Below, in pieces: positions 14,036 to 25,615 of a DNA stretch of 64,000 bases (position 1 is its first letter; every line of letters begins with the position of its first letter). The notes below the pieces were generated by a model. The model was not told where the DNA came from. It worked only from the letters and a program-made list of their open reading frames with translations, and did no database searches. Origin of the DNA: Lysobacteraceae bacterium P (GTDB lineage: Bacteria; Pseudomonadota; Gammaproteobacteria; Xanthomonadales; Xanthomonadaceae); NCBI GenBank assembly GCA_005503055.1, contig SCOX01000001.1, forward strand, positions 124,001 through 188,000. The letters run 5' to 3'. The translations under genes were made by a program, and so were the position numbers.

Positions 14036-14400
14036 GGCGTACCTGCCTGGGCCGTGGTCAGCAGTTCCTGCGGGGTGAGGCCCAGCCGCATGATGCGTTC
14101 CAGCACCAGTGGCCATTCTTCGCGCAGGAAACGCTCACGTTCGTTGAACAGCAGCTTCTTTGCGGCCTCTTCGGTCACGTACATGCCAAGACCCCTGCGT
14201 TTCTCGACGAGAGCCTCGTCCGCCAGTTCTTGATAGGCGCGCGAGACGGTGATGGGATTGAGCTGATATTCGGCGGCAACCTGGCGCACGGAGGGCAGTG
14301 CGTCGCCCGGCTTCAGGACCCCGTCGAGCATCATCGCAATGACGCGCTCCTTGAGCTGGCGATAGATCGGAGCGCCGTCGCTCCATTGAATTGCGGTCAT
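14032..14400 (-). CDS. ytrA: GntR-family regulator, YtrA subfamily
   Basis: 122 residues: a GntR winged helix (about 10-75, with LPSVRQVAAEYQLNPITVSR and the wing KRRGLGMYV) followed by a short helical tail that is too small for a ligand domain. This is the YtrA subfamily, which usually represses its own ABC transporter operon. It sits between the operon's first gene and the ATPase, with a 4-bp overlap to the latter. The operator-like palindrome at 14842-14865 covers the operon's -10 box, which suggests autorepression. The inducer is unknown. Confidence 0.9.
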   Translation of the reverse strand: MTAIQWSDGAPIYRQLKERVIAMMLDGVLKPGDALPSVRQVAAEYQLNPITVSRAYQELADEALVEKRRGLGMYVTEEAAKKLLFNERERFLREEWPLVLERIMRLGLTPQELLTTAQAGTP

Positions 14401-14403
14401 GGT

Positions 14404-14814
14404 TCAGCCCCGCGGTGCGAATGAGAAATAAGGCATGACTAGGGTTTGCCGGCGGTGCCGGGCGGCAGTCCTTGCCTTGTGTTCGGGTTCGATGTCAGCG
14501 GTTTCACGGGCTTCCTTCACTGCCTGGGCAAGCGCCGCGGCGGTGGCGATCTCGGCCGCCAGGGTGGCGGCGTCGGAAAGGGTCTGGATCCGGTCGGCGC
14601 GGTGTTCGATGCTGCGGGTCAGCGAGTCGAGGCTTTCCCGGTGGCTGCGCGACGGGTCGGAGGGGGTATAGGTGGCGTTGATCGGGCCGAACTGCAGCGC
14701 GACCTGACCAGCCGGCGCCTTGTGCTGGGCGGGCATGGCCAGCGCCAGGCACAGCGCGAGCGCCGAGGCGGAGGCCAGGAGGGCAGTGAGCGAGTTCTGG
14801 AACCTGCGGTTCAT
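14404..14814 (-). CDS. Small secreted or membrane-anchored protein of unknown function, first gene of the ytrA operon
   Basis: 136 residues from ATG 14814 (MNRRFQNSLTALLASASALALC). A hydrophobic N-terminal segment (about 8-30) acts as a signal peptide or anchor. The middle part (about 60-110) is Ala/Glu/Arg rich and helical; the tail RHRRQTLVMPYFSFAPRG is basic then hydrophobic. I do not recognise the family. It lies 3 bp before the GntR gene and follows the promoter-operator, so it is coregulated with the ABC exporter. It could be a small accessory subunit; that is inferred from position only. Confidence 0.6.
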   Translation of the reverse strand: MNRRFQNSLTALLASASALALCLALAMPAQHKAPAGQVALQFGPINATYTPSDPSRSHRESLDSLTRSIEHRADRIQTLSDAATLAAEIATAAALAQAVKEARETADIEPEHKARTAARHRRQTLVMPYFSFAPRG

Positions 14815-14841
14815 GGTGAACGTCCTGCTCGTTAGTAGACC

Positions 14842-14865
14842 GGTGTTGTAGGCAACTATAACACC
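14842..14865. promoter_or_regulatory. Palindromic operator (GGTG-N16-CACC) for the YtrA-like regulator
   Basis: The minus strand reads GGTGTTATAG, then TTGC, then CTACAACACC: two 10-bp arms with 9 of 10 complementary. The outer bases form GGTG-N16-CACC, which, from memory, is the motif reported for YtrA in Xanthomonas citri. It covers the -10 hexamer of the operon, so a bound repressor would block RNA polymerase. Confidence 0.75.
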
Positions 14866-14882
14866 TAAAGGCAGGAGGTCAA
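14855..14882 (-). promoter_or_regulatory. Sigma-70 promoter of the ytrA-ABC operon
   Basis: On the minus strand: -35 TTGACC (14882-14877), a 16-bp spacer, and -10 TATAGT (14860-14855), about 41 bp upstream of the first ATG at 14814. The operator palindrome overlaps the -10 and reaches toward the start point. Confidence 0.7.
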
Positions 14883-15249
14883 CCTCCATTGACCCAACTG
14901 ATGGCATACCCGACGGGCGGTCGTCCAGAGGTCTGTTCAGGCTGGGGACGCCGAGCCCACCAGCATCCCCCCACGGCGGCGCGCTGTCTTTGCGGTGGAT
15001 GTCCGCTGGACGCGCGGCGAACGACCGCGCCGTACGAGGTCGTGCGTCACGCTTTGCAGGGGAGGCCCGCGCACCCGAAGGCCTCCGCCGCCTCATATCG
15101 ACCATGCACACATCCCGACATTGCCGCCGCGAGCCCGTGCCGCGACAATGCAACGCTTGCGCCACGCGCCGCGCCTTGCCGTCGCGGCATCGCATCGCAA
15201 ACCGCCGGCCCAGGCCGGAAGAAAATCCCCTATACGGAGCTGTTTCCCG

Positions 15250-16185
15250 ATGAAGCCAATCATGCGCGGCGCAGCCGTGTTGCTCACCACTGCGGCCACG
15301 CTGATCGGCGCGGCGGCCTCTGCCCAGGACAAGACCGTGCTGACGACCGAACGCGAAAAGACCAGTTACATGGTGGGCACCGACATCGCCCAATCCATCA
15401 CGCCGCTGTCTCCCGACATCGACCTGGCTGCGTTCCAGCGCGCCATCCAGAACGCCTTCGACGGCGGCAAGCCGTTGATCACCGAAGAAGAGGCGCAGAC
15501 CGTCGGCCCCGCGCTGATGCAGCGCATCGCCGCGCGTACCGGCCAGGCGCCGGCCGGCACGAAGGTGCCGGACGTGGCGAAGGACAAGGTCGCGTATCTG
15601 GTGGGTGCCGACGTCGGCCGCTCGCTGGCGCCGATCAAGGACGAGCTGGAACTGCCCGTGGTGATCCAGGCCATCCGCACCTCCTTCGGCGAAGGCAAGC
15701 CGCTGCTGAGCGAAGCCGAGCTGGGCGCGGTGCGCCAGACCTTCCAGCAGAAGGTGCAGTCGAAGATGCAGGCGCAGGCCGCCGAGCTGGGCAGCAAGAA
15801 CAAGGCCGACGGGGACAAGTTCCTGCTTGGCAACAAGACGCAGAAGGGCGTGATCACCACCGGTTCGGGCCTGCAGTACATGGTGCTGCGCCAGGGTTCG
15901 GGTCCGCGTCCGAAGGCCACCGATCGCGTTCGCGTCAACTACGAGGGCAAGCTGCTCGACGGCACGGTGTTTGACAGTTCCTATGGCCGTGGTCAGCCGG
16001 CCGAGTTCGCGCTCAACCAGGTCATCGCCGGCTGGACCGAAGGCCTCGGCATGATGCCGGTGGGCAGCAAGTTCCGTTTCTGGATCCCGGGCGACCTCGC
16101 CTACGGTGCGAACGGCACGCCTGGTGGTCCGATCGGCCCGAATGCAACGCTCGTATTCGATGTCGAACTGATGGCGATCCTGTAA
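15250..16185 (+). CDS. FKBP-type peptidyl-prolyl isomerase with two N-terminal dimerisation domains
   Basis: 311 residues with a signal peptide (cut near ASA-QD, residue 25), so periplasmic. Residues about 31-95 ([20 protein letters not shown]...) and about 105-170 ([20 protein letters not shown]...) are two copies of the FKBP_N/FkpA dimerisation module; ordinary FkpA/Mip proteins have one. The C-terminal FKBP domain (about 205-311) keeps the fold: [44 protein letters not shown] and the final [10 protein letters not shown]. It acts as a folding chaperone in the envelope. A second FKBP gene follows 164 bp downstream. A start at the next ATG (15262) is possible. Confidence 0.9.
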   Translation: MKPIMRGAAVLLTTAATLIGAAASAQDKTVLTTEREKTSYMVGTDIAQSITPLSPDIDLAAFQRAIQNAFDGGKPLITEEEAQTVGPALMQRIAARTGQAPAGTKVPDVAKDKVAYLVGADVGRSLAPIKDELELPVVIQAIRTSFGEGKPLLSEAELGAVRQTFQQKVQSKMQAQAAELGSKNKADGDKFLLGNKTQKGVITTGSGLQYMVLRQGSGPRPKATDRVRVNYEGKLLDGTVFDSSYGRGQPAEFALNQVIAGWTEGLGMMPVGSKFRFWIPGDLAYGANGTPGGPIGPNATLVFDVELMAIL

Positions 16186-16191
16186 GACGCT

Positions 16192-16210
16192 ACGGGTGTA
16201 AGACACCCGT
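16192..16210 (+). terminator. Hairpin after the first FKBP gene
   Basis: ACGGGTGT-AAG-ACACCCGT: perfect 8-bp arms with a 3-base loop, 6 bp after the stop. There is no T-run, so it may be an attenuating or 3'-stabilising hairpin rather than a strong intrinsic terminator. Confidence 0.4.
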
Positions 16211-16349
16211 TGCAGATCCACGCTGCGGCGCGATGGGCGAGCACCTGCGGTACGCCTTGGGTTCAGTTCGCCGCTGGCAGTTTGTTCGGCCGCAACGCCG
16301 GGATGGGCGTTCCATCCCGGCGATCCTTACTCCCTGGAGCCTTTGCCCG

Positions 16350-17135
16350 ATGAAGTTCACCCCGCGCCACACCGGCCTTGCCTTGGCCGTCGCTTCGCTC
16401 GCCGCGTTGACCGCCGCCTGCAACAAGCCCGCCGACAAGGCCGACGCCGCCAAGACCGACACCACCGCGCAGGCCGGCAAGGATGGCGCGAAGGCGATTC
16501 CGGGTCTGGCGACGGAAAAGGAACAGGTCAGCTACATGATCGGCATGGACATGGCGCGTTCGCTTGAGCCGGTCAAGGACGAGATCGACCTGGACACGCT
16601 GCACAAGGCGCTCAAGGCATCCCTGGCCGGTGAGAAGCCGCTGCTCGACGAGAAGCAGGCCGGCGAGATCCGCGAAGCCTTCGCGCAGAAGGTGCAGGCG
16701 CAGCGCATCGCCAAGATGATGGCCGACGCGAAGAAGAACGAAGAAGAGGGTGCAAAGTTCCTCGCCGAGAACGCGAAGAAACCGGGCGTGGTGACCACCG
16801 CCTCGGGCCTGCAGTACCAGGTGATCACCGAAGGCAAGGGCCCCAAGCCCAGCCCGACCGACGCCGTGAGTGCGCACTACAAGGGCTCGCTGCTGGACGG
16901 CAAGACCTTCGACAGCTCGTACGATCGCGGCGAGCCGGCGACGTTCGTGCTCGCCCAGCTCGTGCCGGGCTGGCAGGAAGGCATCACGCTGATGCCGGTG
17001 GGCAGCAAGTACCGCTTCTGGATCCCGAGCAAGCTCGCCTACGGCGAACAGGGCGCCGGTCCGATCGCCCCCAATTCCACGCTGGTGTTCGAGGTCGAAC
17101 TGCTCGACATCGCGAAGCCGGGCGCAGGCAAGTAA
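16350..17135 (+). CDS. fkpA: FKBP-type peptidyl-prolyl isomerase, FkpA/Mip-like lipoprotein
   Basis: 261 residues starting at ATG 16350. The signal ends in LTAAC (Cys24), which is lipobox-like though it has Thr at -3, so attachment to a membrane is likely but not certain. A flexible Ala/Lys/Asp linker (about 25-50) leads to one dimerisation module (EQVSYMIGMDMARSLEPVKD, about 55-120), a long helix, and the FKBP domain (about 155-255) with HYKGSLLDGKTFDSSYDRG, QEGITLMPVGSKYRFWIP and PNSTLVFEVELL. It is a tandem paralogue of the preceding gene; the short leaders before both ATGs (..CCCGATGAAG) are also alike. Confidence 0.92.
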   Translation: MKFTPRHTGLALAVASLAALTAACNKPADKADAAKTDTTAQAGKDGAKAIPGLATEKEQVSYMIGMDMARSLEPVKDEIDLDTLHKALKASLAGEKPLLDEKQAGEIREAFAQKVQAQRIAKMMADAKKNEEEGAKFLAENAKKPGVVTTASGLQYQVITEGKGPKPSPTDAVSAHYKGSLLDGKTFDSSYDRGEPATFVLAQLVPGWQEGITLMPVGSKYRFWIPSKLAYGEQGAGPIAPNSTLVFEVELLDIAKPGAGK

Positions 17136-17264
17136 GCCTGTCGCGCCGCGCGACGGGAACGATCGGATAGCGCACGCAACCTCCGGGCGGGTCGACGGCC
17201 GCACGCCGTTCACCCGCCAGCCGCTACCGTTCTCGTCTGTCGTCTTTCGCACCAGAGGAACCGC

Positions 17265-18605
17265 ATGCGCGTCACCATCTTCGGCACCGGCTACGTTGGA
17301 TTGGTCACCGGCACCTGCCTGGCGGACGTAGGCCATGATGTGGTCTGCGTCGACATCGACCAGGCCAAGGTCGACGGCCTCAACCGCGGGGTGATCCCGA
17401 TCTACGAGCCGGGTCTGGAGCCGATGGTGAAAGCCAATCACGCGGCGGGCCGGTTGAGCTTCACCACCGACGCTGCGGCATCGATCGCGCACGGCGAGAT
17501 CATCTTCATCGCGGTGGGCACGCCCCCGGACGAAGACGGCAGCGCCGACCTGAAGTACGTGCTGGCGGTGGCCCGCACCATCGGCCAGCACCTGGAGCGG
17601 GCGTCGGTGATCGTCAACAAGTCGACCGTGCCCGTCGGCACGGCCGACAAGGTGCGCGCGACGATTGCAGCGCAGCTGGAATCGCGTGGCGCGGAGCTGG
17701 CCTTCGATGTCGCGTCCAATCCCGAGTTCCTGAAGGAAGGCGACGCGGTCAACGATTGCATGCGTCCGGATCGCATCGTCATCGGCGCGGGCAGCACGGT
17801 TGCGGTCGAACGGCTCAAGCGCTTGTACGCGCCGTTCAACCGCAATCACGAGCGCATCGTGGTCATGGACGTGCGTTCGGCGGAGCTGACCAAGTACGCG
17901 GCCAATGCGATGCTGGCGACCAAGATCAGTTTCATGAACGAGATCGCGAACATCGCCGAGCGCGTGGGCGCGGATATCGAGATGGTGCGCCAGGGCATCG
18001 GTTCGGACCCGCGCATCGGCTGGCATTTCATCTATCCGGGCGCCGGCTACGGCGGTTCGTGTTTCCCGAAGGACGTGCAGGCGTTGCACCGCACCGCACA
18101 GCAACACGGCTACCAGGCGCAGCTGCTGGATGCGGTGGAAGGCGTGAACGACCGCCAGAAGGGCCATCTGTTCGAGCTGATCCAGCGCCACTACGACGGC
18201 GACATCGCGGGCAGGACCTTCGCGGTGTGGGGGTTGGCGTTCAAACCCAACACGGACGACATGCGCGAAGCGTCGAGTCGTCGCCTGCTGCAGCAACTGT
18301 GGGAGGCCGGCGCGAAAGTGCGCGCCTACGATCCGGAAGCGAGCGAGGAAGCGCATCGCATCTTTGGCGAACGCGATGATCTGGTGCTGTGCGATTCGGC
18401 GCGTGCGGCGCTGGTCGACGCCGACGCGCTGGTCGTGGTCACCGAATGGAAGCAGTTCCGCAGCCCGGACTTCCAGCGCCTGCGTCAGTCGCTCGCCGAT
18501 GCGGCGATCTTCGACGGCCGCAACCTGTACCACCCCGATGAAGTCGAGGCCGCGGGCCTTGCGTATTACGGCATCGGGCGCGGGCGCTCGATCCAGGTCG
18601 AATGA
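17265..18605 (+). CDS. ugd: UDP-glucose 6-dehydrogenase
   Basis: 446 residues. It oxidises UDP-glucose twice to UDP-glucuronate for exopolysaccharide or LPS precursors in the cytoplasm. The N-terminal Rossmann domain begins [34 protein letters not shown] and [15 protein letters not shown] follow. The catalytic Lys region is [20 protein letters not shown], and the catalytic Cys lies in [10 protein letters not shown] near residue 266. The C-terminal domain carries [17 protein letters not shown]. Its stop overlaps the slyX start by 4 bp. Confidence 0.97.
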   Translation: MRVTIFGTGYVGLVTGTCLADVGHDVVCVDIDQAKVDGLNRGVIPIYEPGLEPMVKANHAAGRLSFTTDAAASIAHGEIIFIAVGTPPDEDGSADLKYVLAVARTIGQHLERASVIVNKSTVPVGTADKVRATIAAQLESRGAELAFDVASNPEFLKEGDAVNDCMRPDRIVIGAGSTVAVERLKRLYAPFNRNHERIVVMDVRSAELTKYAANAMLATKISFMNEIANIAERVGADIEMVRQGIGSDPRIGWHFIYPGAGYGGSCFPKDVQALHRTAQQHGYQAQLLDAVEGVNDRQKGHLFELIQRHYDGDIAGRTFAVWGLAFKPNTDDMREASSRRLLQQLWEAGAKVRAYDPEASEEAHRIFGERDDLVLCDSARAALVDADALVVVTEWKQFRSPDFQRLRQSLADAAIFDGRNLYHPDEVEAAGLAYYGIGRGRSIQVE

Positions 18606-18862
18606 GCATGGTCGACGACCGCGACGAGCTCGAACGGCGCCGCCTCGAGGAACGGCTCGTGGACCTGGAAACGCGGGTCGCATTCCAGGAACAGGCGTTG
18701 TCCGAACTGAGCGATGCGCTGGCGGCTGCGCGGGACGAGGAAGTGCGCAACGCCCTGGTCATGCACCGCGTGCTCGATGAGCTGCGGCAGATGCGCAACT
18801 CGCTGGCGGCCAATCCGTTCTCCTCCGACCCGGCCCAGGAACCGCCCCCGCCGCATTACTGA
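18602..18862 (+). CDS. slyX: SlyX family protein
   Basis: 86 residues. The family pattern is clear: [26 protein letters not shown] forms a coiled coil, and the protein ends in the Pro-rich EPPPPHY tail typical of SlyX. The molecular role is unknown. It overlaps ugd by 4 bp, so it is translated from the ugd message. Confidence 0.9.
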   Translation: MSMVDDRDELERRRLEERLVDLETRVAFQEQALSELSDALAAARDEEVRNALVMHRVLDELRQMRNSLAANPFSSDPAQEPPPPHY

Positions 18863-18975
18863 AGCGCGAAAGCTCCCGGTTCCGAACTCTGTCAGATGAT
18901 CCACGTGCCGGGTCGCGCGCGGACCTCCCGGGCTGCCTATACTTCGACCCTTGCAGCCATCCCACTCGCAGCATC

Positions 18976-19650
18976 ATGAGCAATAGCCTCCGCGATCAAT
19001 TGATGGGCCTTGGCTTCCAGCCGGCCCCCAAGCCCGAGCGCCCCGCGCCTTCCAAGGACGACCGGCGCGGCAAGCCGGCGAACCGTCCCGCGGGCAAGCC
19101 GCAGGGGCGCCCGGATGCTCGCAGTGCCGATGCGCGCAAGCCTGACCAGCGCAAGCCCGACCAGCGCAGGCCTGGAAGCGGCAAGCCCGGCGGTCCGCGT
19201 CACGGCGGCAAGCCGCAGTCGCGCGAAGACATCGACCTGGCCAAGGCATACGCCATCCGCGCCCAGCGCGAGAAGGACGAGCGCATCGCTGCCGAGGCCG
19301 CCAAGCAGGAGGAAGCGCGCAAGCGTCGCGAGGCGCGGGCGAAGCTGTCCGAACTGGTCAAGGACAAGGCACTCAACGATCCGGCCGCCGAGATCGCGCG
19401 CCATTTCCCGTATGGCGGCAAGATCAAGCGCATCTACGTCAACGAAGCGCAGCTCAAGGCGCTGAACGCGGGCGAGCTGGGCGTGTTGCAGATGGACGGC
19501 CGCTACCTGCTGGTGACCGCCGAATTGCTCGCGCAGGCCGAAGCGACCTTCGCGCCGTCCGTCGCGTTGAAGGTCGATCCCGACGCACCCGCCGCCGACG
19601 ATCCCTACGCAGATCCCCAGTACCAGGTGCCGGACGACCTGGTCTGGTAA
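18976..19650 (+). CDS. DUF2058 (YaiL-like) protein
   Basis: 224 residues. N-terminal SLRDQLMGLGFQ is the family hallmark. Then comes a Lys/Arg/Pro-rich disordered stretch (about 20-85) with direct repeats of KPDQRKPDQR, and a charged helix (about 90-130) leading to a compact C-terminal domain (ARHFPYGGKIKRIYVNEAQL, LGVLQMDGRYLLVTAELLAQ). E. coli YaiL is annotated as a nucleoprotein or polysaccharide-related protein, but no function is proven. A TATACT -10-like box lies at 18938-18943. Confidence 0.88.
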   Translation: MSNSLRDQLMGLGFQPAPKPERPAPSKDDRRGKPANRPAGKPQGRPDARSADARKPDQRKPDQRRPGSGKPGGPRHGGKPQSREDIDLAKAYAIRAQREKDERIAAEAAKQEEARKRREARAKLSELVKDKALNDPAAEIARHFPYGGKIKRIYVNEAQLKALNAGELGVLQMDGRYLLVTAELLAQAEATFAPSVALKVDPDAPAADDPYADPQYQVPDDLVW

Positions 19651-19694
19651 CGCCGCGCGTCCCGCGAACTCCTCCTGCCTTGAGCCTTCGACGC

Positions 19695-21785
19695 ATGCCC
19701 GTCATGGACGACACGCGCCACCGCTATTTTCCGCACATCGACGGTCTGCGTGCGCTGGCCGTGCTGGCCGTGATCGCCTATCACCTCGACGCGCGTCTGC
19801 TGCCGGGTGGTTTCACCGGCGTCGATGTGTTCTTCGTGATATCGGGATTCGTGGTCAGTGCGTCCATGGCGCACTTCGACCGGCCGATGCCGCTGGAATA
19901 CCTCGGCTACTTCTACGCGCGGCGTATCCGACGCATCGCGCCGGCGCTGGTCGTGTGTTTGATGGTCACGGGCCTGGCCAGTGCGCTGTTCATTCCGCAG
20001 GCATGGTTGAGCGACACCAGCAACGCGGTGGGACGCTGGGCGTTTGTGGGGCTGAGCAACTTCGTGCTGCTCCGCACGGACGGTGATTATTTTTCGCCCA
20101 AGGTCGAGTTCAATCCGTACACGCACACCTGGTCGCTGGGCGTGGAGGAGCAGTTCTACGTGCTCTTCCCGTTGCTGTTCTTCGCCTGGGCTTATGGTCG
20201 TCGCGGGCGGATGTGGTCGATGGGCCTGTTCGCGGCCGGCCTGGTGGCGTCGCTGGTGTATGTGATGCAGGTGGCGCAGGCCAAGCCGGCGCTCGCGTTC
20301 TACATGCTCACCACGCGATTCTGGCAGCTGGCCGCCGGCGTGCTGCTGTTCCAGTTCCTCGCGCGCTCGGAAGGGAAGGGACCCTCGTTCCGCCTGCCTG
20401 CACGTGCGGCAACCGCCGGCGCCGGCGTGTCGCTGATCGCGCTGGTGTACGGGTTGGTAACGGCGCGCGCCGGGCATTCGCCCTGGCCGGACGCCGTGCT
20501 GCCCGTGCTGGGTACGCTGGGCCTGCTCGCGTTTCTGTTCCAGCGCGACGCGGGCGGGCCATTGCGTGCCGGGCTGGAAAGCGTGCCGGCGCGCTGGGTC
20601 GGGCGGTTGTCCTACTCGCTCTACCTGTGGCACTGGCCGGTGTTCGTGCTGATGCGATGGACCGTCGGGCTCGAATCCTGGCCCACGCAAGCGTCCGCGC
20701 TGGTGCTGACCTTCGTACTTGCTGCGCTTTCGTACTACTTCGTCGAAACCCCGTTTCGCCGCGCTGCCGTGTTCCGCAATGCGCACAAGCTGGCGGTGAT
20801 CGGCGTGGGCGTGATCGCGATCTTCGCCTTCATGGGCGTTTACCGGAAGGTCGGGCGCATGCAGCCGGACATTTCGCTCAGCGTGACCGCACGGCACGCC
20901 GACGACTGGTATCCGATGGGGAGCGAAACGCGCGCCGTGTATCCCGACTGCGCCGCGACGGGCCATCTCGAATCGGTGCCCAACGCGGACGTTCGCATTT
21001 ACTCCAAATCGTCATGCACGCAGCCACCGGAAGCGGGCCGCTTGTTCGTGATCGGCGACTCGCATGCCGCCGCCTACATGGCGTTGCTCGGCAAGGTTGC
21101 CCAGGAAACCGGACGCGACGTGTACCTGTATTCGCGCGCCGGATGCTCCTTCGCCAGCCTGCAGCCGTCGCGCGACTACAAGGTGCCGCATTGCCGTGCG
21201 TTCGGCGATTCGGCGCTGGCCGACGTGCAGGCACGTGCCAAGCCGGGCGACGTTCTCTTCCTGGCGGCGTTGCGCCTGCCGCGCTATTCCGACCAGTGGA
21301 TCAGTTTTGATCCATCTCAGGTTCACGATGCGGTCTTCAGCGACGCGGCCGTCGCGGGCAGGCGCGAGGCGGAGCAGACCGCGCGCGACATGCTCAAGCC
21401 GCTGGCCGAGCGGGGCGTCGCGATCGTGTTCGAAGCGCCCAAGCCGCTGTTCCGCTCGCCGCCGTACCGCTGCGCCGACTGGTTCAGTCGCGACAATCCG
21501 GCGTGCAAGGACGGCATGACGATGCAGCGCGCGGACCTGGAAGCGCTGCGCAAGCCCGTCATGGATTCGATGACGAACATCGCCGCGCAAATGCCCGGCG
21601 TAAGCGTGTGGGATCCGTTCCCCGAGCTGTGTCCGGGCCCGGTCTGTCGCGTCGAGGAAGCCGGTCATCCGCTTTACTTCGACGGCGACCACATCAGCGG
21701 CTACGCCAACCGCAAGCTGATGCCGGGCTTCCTGGCGCACCTCTCGGCTGCGAAACCGGTCGCCACGGCGGGCGCGGCGCGTTAG
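19695..21785 (+). CDS. OafA/YrhL-type membrane acyltransferase with C-terminal SGNH domain
   Basis: 696 residues from ATG 19695; TTG 19680 and ATG 19704 are alternatives and no Shine-Dalgarno decides. The N-terminal half is an acyltransferase-3 membrane domain of about ten helices, with HIDGLRALAVLAVIAYHL, VDVFFVISGFV, SLGVEEQFYVLFPLL and SYSLYLWHWPV. The C-terminal periplasmic part (about 400-690) has the SGNH blocks LFVIGDSHAAAYM and DGDHISGYAN. Such two-domain enzymes move acetyl groups across the inner membrane onto O-antigen, capsule or peptidoglycan. Neighbouring ugd fits a surface-polysaccharide role, but the acceptor is unknown. Confidence 0.9.
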   Translation: MPVMDDTRHRYFPHIDGLRALAVLAVIAYHLDARLLPGGFTGVDVFFVISGFVVSASMAHFDRPMPLEYLGYFYARRIRRIAPALVVCLMVTGLASALFIPQAWLSDTSNAVGRWAFVGLSNFVLLRTDGDYFSPKVEFNPYTHTWSLGVEEQFYVLFPLLFFAWAYGRRGRMWSMGLFAAGLVASLVYVMQVAQAKPALAFYMLTTRFWQLAAGVLLFQFLARSEGKGPSFRLPARAATAGAGVSLIALVYGLVTARAGHSPWPDAVLPVLGTLGLLAFLFQRDAGGPLRAGLESVPARWVGRLSYSLYLWHWPVFVLMRWTVGLESWPTQASALVLTFVLAALSYYFVETPFRRAAVFRNAHKLAVIGVGVIAIFAFMGVYRKVGRMQPDISLSVTARHADDWYPMGSETRAVYPDCAATGHLESVPNADVRIYSKSSCTQPPEAGRLFVIGDSHAAAYMALLGKVAQETGRDVYLYSRAGCSFASLQPSRDYKVPHCRAFGDSALADVQARAKPGDVLFLAALRLPRYSDQWISFDPSQVHDAVFSDAAVAGRREAEQTARDMLKPLAERGVAIVFEAPKPLFRSPPYRCADWFSRDNPACKDGMTMQRADLEALRKPVMDSMTNIAAQMPGVSVWDPFPELCPGPVCRVEEAGHPLYFDGDHISGYANRKLMPGFLAHLSAAKPVATAGAAR

Positions 21786-21791
21786 AGGCAC

Positions 21792-21813
21792 AAGGGCCGC
21801 CATGGGCGGCCTT
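21792..21813. terminator. Hairpin between convergent acyltransferase and metH
   Basis: AAGGGCCGCC-ATG-GGCGGCCTT: a near-perfect stem with one bulged G in the 33-bp gap between two converging genes. The A/T ends on both sides fit a bidirectional terminator. Confidence 0.6.
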
Positions 21814-21818
21814 CGCCC

Positions 21819-24502
<2,684 letters not shown>

Positions 24503-24506
<4 letters not shown>

Positions 24507-25615
24507 GCGGCGCGCTCCACGGTCGCGCTCTGCACATCGGGCAGGGCACGCGGTGCATGCGCCGACACGGCCTTCGCGATCGCCTCGATGTGCGCTGGCG
24601 TCGTGCCGCAACAGCCGCCGACCAGGTTGAGCATGCCGGCCTGTGCGAACTCACCGAGCACCGCGGCCATGTCCTCCGGGGTCTCGTCGTAGCCACCGAA
24701 GGCATTGGGCAGGCCTGCATTCGGATGCGTGCTGACATAGGCGTCGGCGACCTGTGCCAGTACATCGACGTGCACGCGCAGGTCCTTCGCGCCAAGCGCG
24801 CAGTTCAGCCCGATCGCCAATGGCTGCGCATGGCGCAGCGAGTACCAGAACGCTTCGGCCGTCTGGCCCGAGAGCGTGCGGCCGGAGGCATCGGTGATCG
24901 TGCCGGACACCATCACCGGCAGGCGCGCGCCATGCGCTTCGAAGGCCTCCTCGATGGCGAACAACGCCGCCTTGGCGTTGAGGGTATCGAACACGGTCTC
25001 GACCATGAGCACGTCGGCCCCGCCATCGATCAGACCGTCCGCCGCCTCGCGGTACGCCATGCGCAGTTCGTCGAAGCTGATGGCGCGGAAACCGGGGCGG
25101 TTCACATCCGGGCTCAACGACGCGGTGCGACTGGTCGGGCCCAGCACGCCGATCACGAAACGCGGGCGCGACGGGTCCTTCGCTTCGGCCACGTCGCAGG
25201 CCTCGCGGGCCACGCGCGCGCCAACCTGGTTCAGCTCGCGCGCCAGATGCTCCAGGCCGTAGTCGGCCAACGACACGGTGGTCGAATTGAAGGTGTTGGT
25301 CTCGACCAGGTCGGCGCCGGCTTCCAGATACTCGGTGTGAATGCCGCGGATGATGTCCGGCTGCGTCAGCGTGAGCAGGTCGTTGTTGCCGCGCTGGTCG
25401 CGCGCGCAACCGCATTCGTCGCCGTGCACGTGCTCGACGTGGTCGTAGGCGTGGTCGTACCCCTTGGCGAAACGCTCGCCGCGATAAGCGGCCTCGTCCA
25501 GGCCGTGCTGCTGGATCATCGTGCCCATCGCGCCGTCGATGACGAGGATGCGTTCGCGAAGCAGGCGCTGCAGCGTTTGCGCGCGGTCGGGGTTGAGCCA
25601 GGGCAGGGTGTTCAT
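24503..25615 (-). CDS. metH: Methionine synthase, homocysteine-binding subunit
   Basis: 370 residues from ATG 25615. This is the betaine/homocysteine methyltransferase-like barrel that forms the N-terminus of Met[14 protein letters not shown] near residue 24, [18 protein letters not shown], and the three zinc-ligand cysteines in [10 protein letters not shown] and [13 protein letters not shown]. It binds and activates homocysteine for methylation by the cobalamin half encoded immediately downstream. Its stop overlaps that start by 4 bp, consistent with two subunits of one enzyme. Its start overlaps the stop of the ArsR-methyltransferase gene by one base (TGATG), so all three genes form one operon. 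Confidence 0.95.

Larger units (their letters stand above)
14815..15249. other. Divergent intergenic region, ytrA operon / fkp genes
   Basis: 435 bp. The left third holds the operon promoter and operator. The rest shows no recognisable gene; a plus-strand frame that continues into the FKBP gene has no family similarity before [13 protein letters not shown] at 15233-15238 is a plausible ribosome-binding site, 10 bases (a little long) before the FKBP ATG. Confidence 0.5.

Noticed and set aside
16263-18683. 806-aa minus-strand frame across fkpA and ugd
   Set aside because: Antisense shadow of two certain genes.
20213-21310. 365-aa plus-strand frame inside the acyltransferase gene
   Set aside because: Out-of-frame shadow with Arg/Ala-rich, motif-free sequence.
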